A DNA stretch of 5,341 nucleotides from an uncultured Myxococcales bacterium (GTDB taxonomy: Bacteria > Myxococcota_A > Bradymonadia > Bradymonadales > Bradymonadaceae): contig CAJXPN010000379.1 of assembly GCA_913058025.1 (NCBI GenBank), forward strand, positions 1-5,341, in the 5' to 3' direction. This document shows positions 1 to 5,310 of this stretch, piece by piece; position 1 is the first letter of the stretch, and every line of letters begins with the position of its first letter. The notes under the pieces were generated by a model that saw nothing but the letters and a program-made list of their open reading frames with translations, was not told where the DNA came from and did not search any database. A program made the translations under genes and the position numbers.

Positions 1-510
1 CTCCTCCAGGACCTCGAGGAGCGTGGCCTTCCCGCGCTGGCTCCACGCCTCGATGTCCTGGACGAACGCGTCGTCGTCGGCGATCACGTCGAGCCTGGCG
101 CCCGGCTCGAGCTTACGCACGGCGCGCGCGGTCTTCATGATCGGCTCGGGGCAGCGCATGCCGCGGCAGTCGATGACCTCGACGCGCAGGTCCTCGAGCA
201 CCGCCGGAGCAGACGCGGGGCGGACGGTCTGGGCGAGCGAGGGCCGCGGCGTCGCCGGCTTGGACCTGACGTCACCGACCGACAGCATCGCCTCGTAGCC
301 GCCCTCGCTGGAGGTCACGCCCTCGAGCGTGACGCCCGCGGAGCGGCACCACTGCTCGATGTCACTGGGGAAGGCGTCGTCATCCGCGAGGACGCGGACG
401 CGGCCCCCGGAGGCCGACTTCTTGAGCGAGCGGACCTCGCGGGCGGTCTTGAGGATGGGCTCGGGGCAGCGCATGCCGCGCCAGTCGAGCTGGAGGGTTT
501 CGATGGTCAT
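1..510 (-). CDS. Tandem TusA-family (sulfur-carrier-like) protein, 3' end beyond window
   Basis: 170 codons are visible and the frame is still open at base 1, so the C-terminus is missing. Two TusA/SirA-type domains lie in tandem, at residues about 4-80 and 108-170+. Each opens with the same RGMRCPEPI block, giving two CPxP motifs (C15-P-E-P and C120-P-E-P). Each also has a downstream ADDDAF segment followed by a D-I-E-x-W helix (W54, W156). The CPxP cysteine is the persulfide-carrying residue in TusA proteins, which relay sulfur for tRNA thiolation, cofactor synthesis or sulfur oxidation. Typical TusA is about 80 residues with one domain, so this is a duplicated form. A Pro/Ala/Ser-rich linker (residues 84-104) joins the units. 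The start is the ATG at 510-508, preceded by GGAG at 521-518 with a 7-nt gap. The gene follows the kinase stop by 32 bp on the same strand, so co-transcription is likely. Specific function is unknown; sulfur transfer or a regulatory role are both possible. The tusA symbol is withheld because orthology cannot be judged. Confidence 0.93.
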   Translation of the reverse strand, partial: MTIETLQLDWRGMRCPEPILKTAREVRSLKKSASGGRVRVLADDDAFPSDIEQWCRSAGVTLEGVTSSEGGYEAMLSVGDVRSKPATPRPSLAQTVRPASAPAVLEDLRVEVIDCRGMRCPEPIMKTARAVRKLEPGARLDVIADDDAFVQDIEAWSQRGKATLLEVLEE

Positions 511-517
511 GTCGTGG

Positions 518-521
518 CTCC
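518..521 (-). promoter_or_regulatory. Ribosome binding site of the tandem TusA gene
   Basis: GGAG on the minus strand, 7 nt before the ATG at 510-508. It supports this start; the other nearby ATG (523-521) is out of frame and overlaps the site. It lies in the 32-bp gap after the kinase stop, where no hairpin terminator is seen. Confidence 0.6.
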
Positions 522-542
522 ATGGAAGCTGTGCTTCGGGTA

Positions 543-2237
543 TCAATTGCTGTGCTGGCGCAACACCTTGAGTTCATTGAAGAGGCTCTTGTACTCTCCC
601 TCGATCTCACCGATGAGCTCCATGCCGCGCGTGGCGTAGCGGTTGCGCGAGAGCTCGCAGAGCTCGCGCGCGAGCATCAGCATACGCTCGGCCCCGATCG
701 AGGACGCGCGCGCGCTGAGCTCGCCGCCGACCTTGAGCAGGCCCTTGGGGTCCTCGTAGTCGAGGCACTCCTCGAGCTCGAGGAGCAGCTCGGGCAGCTC
801 GCCGATGAACTCGTCGAGCAGGTCCTTGGTGAAGACCGAGTCCTCCTCGAGCGAGCGCATGAGCATGTCGCTGTCGATCCGGTTCCACTGCCCCGACGTG
901 TTGGTGCGCGCGAGGCCCTCGAGCGCGTCGCGCATCGCGAACACCTGGGTGGGGAGCACCCAGCTGTCCCGGACCCCCATGTTCTCGAGCGTGCCGCTGG
1001 ACGGGCGGATGTTGCCGTAGCCGTAGACGGTGAAGGGCGCGAGCAGCTTCTCGCGCTCGAAGAGCAGCGAGAGGAGGTGGGTGCGCATGCTCGAGTCGCT
1101 GTGTGATGGGAGCGGCGAGAGGACGACGTCGAAGCTCGAGAGCGCGCCGAGCTTCTCGCTCCACCGATCGATGGAGCAGCGCACGACCTCGAAGCCGCGC
1201 GTGGGGAGCGCGCGCCCGAGCTCCATGAGTTGGTGATCGGGGTGCTCGATCACCAGCATCCGCAGCGGCTTGGCCGGCGCGTAGTTCGGGTTGGTGGGCG
1301 GCCTGAGCGCGAGCAGCTCGGCGCTGCCGCGGTCGATCCGGGCCTCGAAGGCGAAGTAGTCAGTGAGGTCGGCGGCGGTCGCGCGGCGGCCAGGGTCGGG
1401 GTCGAGCGCGCGCTGGATGAGGCCGCGGATGCCGCGGCTGAGGTGGTTGAGGCTCGGGCTGAGCTCGGGGGGGCCTGTCATCGAGGAGAGGTGCTTGAAG
1501 ATCTCGAACTGGTTGGCCTCGAGCGGCATGAACAGCTCACCCGAGCCGGCCCACCACATCAGCAGCCCGAGCGAGAAGACGTCCACGGCGGGGGTCGTCT
1601 CACCGCGGAGCATCTCGGGGGCCATGAAGTGCGGGGTGCCGATGGGGCCGGCGGTCTGGAGGCCGCTGCCGTCGAGCTGCGAGATGCCGAAGTCGAGGAG
1701 CTTTGGCTCGAGCCGCCCGCTGGGCGAGCGTGAGACCATGATGTTCTTGGAGGAGACGTCGCGGTGGACGATCCCGACCTCGTGGAGCGCGGCGAGGGCG
1801 CCCGCGAGCTTGGAGAACACCGAGACGAAGAGCGCCTCGTCGAGCGGCGCGTACGAGCGCAGGAGCTCATCGAGCGTGTCGCCCTCGACGTACTCCATCG
1901 CCAGCGCCGGGGCGCCGTCGACGTGACCAGACGTGTAGATCGTGACCACGTTCGGGTGGGTGCACCTGGAAGACGCGCGGACCTCGACCTCGAAGCGGCT
2001 GCGGATCAGATCGGCGTGCTGCCCGCTGAGCAGATGGTCACGCGCGATCTTGACGACGGCGTCTCGATCCATCCCGACCTGGCGCGCCCTGTACGCCGTC
2101 GCGTAGGCGCCCTCCCCCAACTTCTCGACCAGCTCGAAGTTGCCCAGGACCATCTGCCCAGGGCGCACGCCGCCTCCGCGCGCTCCGCGATCTTCGTTGT
2201 GAATCACGCCGTTCAGCGTGACGGGGTTCTTTGTCAT
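543..2237 (-). CDS. Hanks-type Ser/Thr protein kinase with C-terminal degenerate receiver and HPt-like domains
   Basis: 564 residues, complete. The kinase domain spans about 34-298: glycine-rich loop G41-E-G-A-Y, ATP lysine K63 (VVKIA), helix-C glutamate E85, catalytic HRD 158-160 with N165, DFG 182-184, activation-loop T201, APE 206-208, D219 and R284/R285. All catalytic residues are present, so activity is expected. The catalytic loop is HRDVSSKN, with Ser at the usual Lys position (HRDxKPxN). No transmembrane segment follows the kinase domain, so the protein should be cytoplasmic. Residues about 325-440 look like a receiver domain (LRMLVIEHPD start, FDVVL strand, VLPT end) but carry Pro375 at the phospho-Asp position and Leu428 at the conserved Lys. 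Residues about 465-560 resemble an HPt helical bundle (DEFIGELPELLLELEECL, then ASSIGAERM) with Gly505 where the phospho-His should be. The start ATG at 2237-2235 is preceded by GAGGAAGAG (2250-2242). M29 is a possible alternative start but lacks a clear ribosome site. The gene is probably co-transcribed with the TusA-like gene. Substrate unknown. Confidence 0.96.
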   Translation of the reverse strand: MTKNPVTLNGVIHNEDRGARGGGVRPGQMVLGNFELVEKLGEGAYATAYRARQVGMDRDAVVKIARDHLLSGQHADLIRSRFEVEVRASSRCTHPNVVTIYTSGHVDGAPALAMEYVEGDTLDELLRSYAPLDEALFVSVFSKLAGALAALHEVGIVHRDVSSKNIMVSRSPSGRLEPKLLDFGISQLDGSGLQTAGPIGTPHFMAPEMLRGETTPAVDVFSLGLLMWWAGSGELFMPLEANQFEIFKHLSSMTGPPELSPSLNHLSRGIRGLIQRALDPDPGRRATAADLTDYFAFEARIDRGSAELLALRPPTNPNYAPAKPLRMLVIEHPDHQLMELGRALPTRGFEVVRCSIDRWSEKLGALSSFDVVLSPLPSHSDSSMRTHLLSLLFEREKLLAPFTVYGYGNIRPSSGTLENMGVRDSWVLPTQVFAMRDALEGLARTNTSGQWNRIDSDMLMRSLEEDSVFTKDLLDEFIGELPELLLELEECLDYEDPKGLLKVGGELSARASSIGAERMLMLARELCELSRNRYATRGMELIGEIEGEYKSLFNELKVLRQHSN

Positions 2238-2398
2238 GGTTCTCTTCCTCAGTCGTACGCGACCAGGGGGCCGGGGACGAACGTCGCAGCTTTGGTCATA
2301 TTGATTACGAGAGGCGCTGGTCGGGCGCGGTGCAGAGAATGAGGTGGGGCCTCTACGCGCACTGCAGACATAGAGTGCGACGGAAACGATTGGTTACA

Positions 2399-2427
2399 TT
2401 AATACTGCAACTTTCTACAAACACGAA
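2399..2427 (-). promoter_or_regulatory. Weak candidate promoter for the kinase operon
   Basis: An AT-rich island (about 2380-2480) lies upstream of the kinase in an otherwise GC-rich contig. On the minus strand it holds TTCGTG (2427-2422), a 17-nt spacer, then TATTAA (2404-2399), resembling -35 and -10 elements. The match to consensus is poor (the -10 agrees at four of six positions), and the leader to the kinase ATG would be about 150 nt. Location and composition favour a promoter region; the exact boxes are a guess. Confidence 0.2.
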
Positions 2428-2523
2428 CTACATGAGGAGACGCTTCGTGCGAACTCCACATGAGCTACATACACTTACCTACACTGAAGTGCCCGAGCGA
2501 CGAGGCCAAGCACCCAGGCCAGG

Positions 2524-2529
2524 AAGGAG
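2524..2529 (+). promoter_or_regulatory. Strong Shine-Dalgarno before a small ORF
   Basis: AAGGAG sits 5 nt before the ATG at 2535. It is the best ribosome-site-like match noted on the plus strand of this intergenic region and is the main reason to take the 32-codon ORF seriously. Confidence 0.4.
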
Positions 2530-2534
2530 CACCC

Positions 2535-2633
2535 ATGGACCCCTACGACGACGCCTTCGCCAGCGCGATCCGAGACCTCCTGGCGTCGGAGGGATCGCTC
2601 GACGATTTGATCGCGCTCTGCGCTCGCGCGTAG
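2535..2633 (+). CDS. Small ORF, 32 residues, unknown function (possibly the 5' end of a broken gene)
   Basis: ATG at 2535 to TAG at 2631-2633 encodes an acidic, helix-prone peptide (MDPYDDAFASAIRDLL start, ending LIALCARA). It has a strong AAGGAG site 5 nt upstream, and third codon positions are mostly G/C, as in the real genes here. No signal peptide or membrane segment is seen and I do not recognise a family. It is divergent from the kinase, with 297 bp between the two starts. It could be a genuine small protein. It could equally be the 5' piece of a longer gene, because protein-like sequence continues in the other two frames after the stop. Confidence 0.35.
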   Translation: MDPYDDAFASAIRDLLASEGSLDDLIALCARA

Positions 2634-2881
2634 CTCCGCACCACGAAGCTCCGCCCACTTCATCGCCAACCTCAAGCGAGCGCTCGACGTCCACCCGATG
2701 GACGTCACCCGCCTTCGGCGGCCTGGACATATACGGCACCGACCACGGCGTGACGGTCGAGCACATGCGCCCCGAGTTCGATCGTCTCGTGCCGAGTTGG
2801 CGCTCCGAACGCCTACAACCCCCTACGCAAGCAAGCGCCGAAGCTCAAGACAGCCCCGAAAGCTCTACACATGACAGTTAG
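2629..2881 (+). pseudogene. Possible frameshifted continuation of the small ORF
   Basis: After the TAG at 2631-2633, protein-like sequence continues in frame shifts. In one frame (codons starting at 2629, 2632 and so on) it reads about SSAHFIANLKRALDVHPMDVTRL (2641-2715 region). In another it reads FGGLDIYGTDHGVTVEHM followed by RPEFDRLVPSW (about 2715-2810), ending at a TAG at 2879-2881. These pieces keep G/C third positions up to about 2810, after which composition becomes less gene-like. The simplest reading is a gene of about 100 residues or more broken by two frameshifts, either true decay or assembly errors near a contig end. No homologue is recognised, so this rests on composition and amino-acid texture only. 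Confidence 0.3.
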
Positions 2882-3034
2882 CCGTCATGAATAGCGATGA
2901 CACTCATCCAAAAACACATGAGTGACCTGTAGGACAACCATGTCGCGTCACTCTTGCCCGATCCCATCGCGACGCCTGGGACACCACGCCATCGCCCTCG
3001 GCTCGAAATGGTGCGGCGCACAACGCGGCATTCG

Positions 3035-3056
3035 ACACGCAGGGACCCCTGCGTGT
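3035..3056. repeat. Inverted repeat A (10-bp perfect arms, 2-nt centre)
   Basis: ACACGCAGGG (3035-3044) and CCCTGCGTGT (3047-3056) are perfect complements around AC. Its right arm shares 3051-3056 with inverted repeat B, so the two hairpins cannot form together in one RNA molecule. No U-tract follows on either strand, so a simple intrinsic terminator is unlikely; a protein-binding site or RNA switch-like element is possible. Confidence 0.8.
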
Positions 3057-3070
3057 ACGCCCGTACACGC
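3051..3070. repeat. Inverted repeat B (9-bp perfect arms, 2-nt centre)
   Basis: GCGTGTACG (3051-3059) and CGTACACGC (3062-3070) are perfect complements around CC. It shares six bases with repeat A, so ACACGC/GCGTGT/ACACGC alternate three times across 3035-3070. Confidence 0.8.
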
Positions 3071-3373
3071 CCTTCTCGGCCTCGCACGAAACATGTCCGG
3101 GAGTGTCAAAGCGGTGAGGGGCGTCCTCGAGCGATCACGTTGGGCGCAGACATCGCGCCGGGCGGGTGCGTCGACGGAGGTGGTACCGCGGGTCGTGAAC
3201 GCGGGCTCGAGCGCTGCGAGAGGCGCGCGAGCTGCTCACGCAGGCGCGAACGTGGCGTGCTCACGAGGGGGGCGAGCCGAATCATCTCGATGCGCGCCGT
3301 CCGCGAGTCGACGAGGCGCTCGCGATCCACCAGCGGAGACACCGTCAGGTAGGCTCGACGCACGAACGAGAGG

Positions 3374-3403
3374 GTCCAGGGAGGCGAGCTCGCCTCCCTG
3401 GAC
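3374..3403 (-). terminator. Perfect 30-bp palindrome, probable terminator of the Rhs gene
   Basis: 15-bp arms (GTCCAGGGAGGCGAG and its exact complement) meet with no spacer. As RNA it would fold into about 13 bp closed by a short AGCT loop. It begins 20 bp past the Rhs stop codon, the usual place for a terminator. On the minus strand it is followed by CCTCTCGTT rather than a run of T, so it is a GC-rich hairpin without a canonical U-tract. A protein-binding palindrome is the alternative. Confidence 0.55.
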
Positions 3404-3423
3404 TTCCCGATCGTCGCGAGCGA

Positions 3424-5310
3424 TCAGTTGCCGGGTATGTCGATCGTACCTGTCGCCTCGAGCGCCAAGACTGTCCCGACCGCCGTGACCAGGGTGCCGG
3501 CGATCGCCCCCATCGCGAGCTTTTCGTTCCGGGTGAAGAGCGCCGAGCTGGTACTCGTGGTCGAACCGCCGGAGCGTGACGAGGGGAAGTCGACGAGCTG
3601 TGCCACGTTCCGCTGCGGCGCCACAGGCGCGCGCTGTGGTGCCGCAGGCGCGAGCCGTGGCGGCGCGACAGGCACGTTCCTGGCTGCGTTCGCGCCCGCG
3701 CCTCCACGGTTGTTCGCGTTCACCGCGTTGTTCCTCTGATTGAGGGAGTTGACGACCGTGGACTGGAACCTGCCCTTCTGCTGAAGTTGATACGAGGTCA
3801 GGCTCTTGTTGTGGCGTTCCTTCGATGACATCCCCGGCGCCAACCTGAAGCGACCGCTGTCTGGCCTGTTGAAGCTGACGCTGCTCCCGTAGCTGCTGAT
3901 GGAGCCTCTGCTTCCACCTCCACCTCCGCCTCGGGGCAACCTCATCGCCACGGCGCGTTGGATCTTCTTGGAGCCGCGCGAGTGCTTCGAGCCGTTGAGC
4001 CCGAGCGGATCGATGGTGTTGGAGAAGTTGTTGGCGACGTAGGCGTAGCCGGTGGTGGCCTCTCCGAAGGAGTCGAGCTGCGCGGCGCTCAAGGCCATGA
4101 AGAGGGGGTCGAAGGAGGCCCAGCGGCCGACCTTGGGATCGAGGTGGCGGAAGAGGAAGCGGATGAGCCCGGAGTCCATGTGCTCCTGGCCGGTGAAGCC
4201 GTAGCGGTCGACGTGGCCTCGATCCCAGCGGACCAAGCCGTTGGGGTAGAAGGCGCGCTGGCCGCGGGCCTCACCGCGCGCGTCGGTGGCCAGCGTGAGC
4301 GAGCCGAGGTGGTCGTGGTGGAGGAAGGAGACCTCGTCCTCGAGCTCGGCGAGCATGCGCGCGGCCGAGGCGCCCAGGATGCGGGCGGGGGCGGCGGCCT
4401 GGGTGAGCCCGGCGGCGGCCTCGGCGCCGCCCACCGTGAGCGCGGCGAACGCGTCGGCGGCGTTGATCTCCTGATCGTCGATGAGATCCGGGTACACCTT
4501 CGTCATCAACGACGTCGACCGCTTGAGCGCGACGCGGGTGCCGTTGAGTCGGTAGTAGGTCTGCGAGACGCCGTCACGAAGCTCGAAGGAGTGCAGCCCG
4601 TAGAGGCCGACCTCGTCGTGGGCCACGACGGCGACCTGCTGAGGCCCCTCGGAGTAGAGGTAGGTCGCCTGGCGGCCTTCTCTGGAGACCGAGGCCACGC
4701 GCATCTGGTGGTCCCACTCCATCATGCTCGCGCCGCGCTTGGTCATCTGACCGGCGGCGTCGTGGGCGTAGTCGAGCTCGCCCGCGCTCGCGACTGTGTT
4801 GGGCCGCTGGGCTTGGTAGCCGATCGCGCCCACGTGGGAGGGGCTCGCGCCCCCGAGCGAGGAGGTGATCGTGGTGGTGTTGTCGAGCAGGTCGAAGCCA
4901 TACCTCAGGCCCTCGGCCTGTCCGTCGGAGCCGAAGAGCTGGGCGCCGGTGAGGCGGTACCAGGCGTCGTAGGTCAGCGTGTGGGTCGCGTCCGGCACGT
5001 CGGTGCGACCCGAGGTGTCCGCGATGCCCGAGATGTGGCCCTGGCGGTCGCGGGCGTACGCCAGCGCCTCGAGCGCGTCACCGGTCGAGTTGGAGTGGGT
5101 GAGCGTGGCCGGGCGCATCATGGCGTCGAAGGTCATCGCCGTGGTCGCGCCGTTGGCGTAGTCCATCCCGGTGAGCATGCTGCGGGTGTCGTAGCGGACC
5201 TCATCGAGGATGCCCGCGATGGAGACCACGCGTCCGGCGGCGTCGCGCGCAGTGGACTCGGTGGAGCCGTCGGGGAAGGTGCGAAGCGTGGGCTCGTTGA
5301 GGTTGTTGAA
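3424..5310 (-). CDS. Rhs/YD-repeat protein, C-terminal part (5' end lost at contig end)
   Basis: 628 residues are visible, numbered from the first genomic codon (5310-5308); the true start lies beyond the contig. Degenerate YD repeats fill about 1-260 (for example ARDAAGRVVS, LTYDAWYRLTGAQ, LDYAHDAAGQMT, MEWDHQMRVASV). The Rhs core follows: FLHHDHLGSLTLATD (329-343), YGFTGQ (370-375), RHLDPKVGRWASFDPL (388-403), GYAYVANN (421-428) and DPLGL (434-438). In characterised Rhs proteins the repeats build a hollow shell, the core ends at a DPxGL-type motif where self-cleavage occurs, and a variable effector tip follows. An Ala-rich insertion of about 60 residues (267-327) separates the last repeats from the core. 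The tip (439-628) has a six-glycine run (461-466), Asn/Ser-rich and Ala/Pro/Gln-rich stretches, and a C-terminal hydrophobic helix (598-619). No known toxin motif is recognised. Secretion route and target are unknown. A hairpin terminator follows. Confidence 0.93.
   Translation of the reverse strand, partial: FNNLNEPTLRTFPDGSTESTARDAAGRVVSIAGILDEVRYDTRSMLTGMDYANGATTAMTFDAMMRPATLTHSNSTGDALEALAYARDRQGHISGIADTSGRTDVPDATHTLTYDAWYRLTGAQLFGSDGQAEGLRYGFDLLDNTTTITSSLGGASPSHVGAIGYQAQRPNTVASAGELDYAHDAAGQMTKRGASMMEWDHQMRVASVSREGRQATYLYSEGPQQVAVVAHDEVGLYGLHSFELRDGVSQTYYRLNGTRVALKRSTSLMTKVYPDLIDDQEINAADAFAALTVGGAEAAAGLTQAAAPARILGASAARMLAELEDEVSFLHHDHLGSLTLATDARGEARGQRAFYPNGLVRWDRGHVDRYGFTGQEHMDSGLIRFLFRHLDPKVGRWASFDPLFMALSAAQLDSFGEATTGYAYVANNFSNTIDPLGLNGSKHSRGSKKIQRAVAMRLPRGGGGGGSRGSISSYGSSVSFNRPDSGRFRLAPGMSSKERHNKSLTSYQLQQKGRFQSTVVNSLNQRNNAVNANNRGGAGANAARNVPVAPPRLAPAAPQRAPVAPQRNVAQLVDFPSSRSGGSTTSTSSALFTRNEKLAMGAIAGTLVTAVGTVLALEATGTIDIPGN
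3602..3675 (-). repeat. Imperfect Ala/Pro/Gln-Arg repeat in the Rhs tip
   Basis: Related units PVAPPR, LAPAAPQR and APVAPQR (tip residues about 547-567) are encoded by similar GC-rich DNA blocks. The stretch looks like a flexible linker between the Asn-rich part and the C-terminal hydrophobic helix. Confidence 0.5.

Larger units (their letters stand above)
2882..3373. other. Intergenic stretch without a convincing gene
   Basis: No reading frame here has a ribosome site, a recognisable domain and gene-like codon use together. A 7-bp inverted repeat (2901-2907 with 2918-2924, 10-nt A-rich loop) and a pair of overlapping inverted repeats (3035-3070) are present. On the minus strand the frame following the Rhs stop stays open to a TGA at 3108-3106. 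Its third positions are G/C-rich and it could start at a GTG (3363-3361) to give 85 residues, but there is no ribosome site and the C-terminal half is Pro/Arg/Ser-rich low complexity. I do not call it as a gene. Confidence 0.5.

Noticed and set aside
522..1733. Long plus-strand frames opposite the kinase (522-1106 and 1230-1733)
   Set aside because: Low-complexity Leu/Glu/Arg/Val translations antisense to a kinase gene with complete catalytic motifs.
2231..2881. 216-codon plus-strand open frame across the intergenic region
   Set aside because: It overlaps the kinase start and its ribosome site, and the first two-thirds are Arg/Pro/Ser-rich noise. Only the last part (about 2715-2810) looks protein-like, and that is treated as possible gene debris.
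2901..2924. 7-bp inverted repeat with a 10-nt A-rich loop, considered as a terminator
   Set aside because: Short stem, large loop and no T-tract on either side; too weak for a terminator call.
2882..3423. CRISPR array, tRNA or insertion-sequence ends in the intergenic region
   Set aside because: No regularly spaced direct repeats, no cloverleaf-like arms with conserved tRNA loops, and no terminal inverted repeats flanking a transposase frame were seen.
2922..3488. 188-codon plus-strand frame and the overlapping 2954-3352 frame
   Set aside because: Arg/Ser/Pro-rich translations without a ribosome site or domain. They run across the palindrome and, for the longer one, into the Rhs 3' end.
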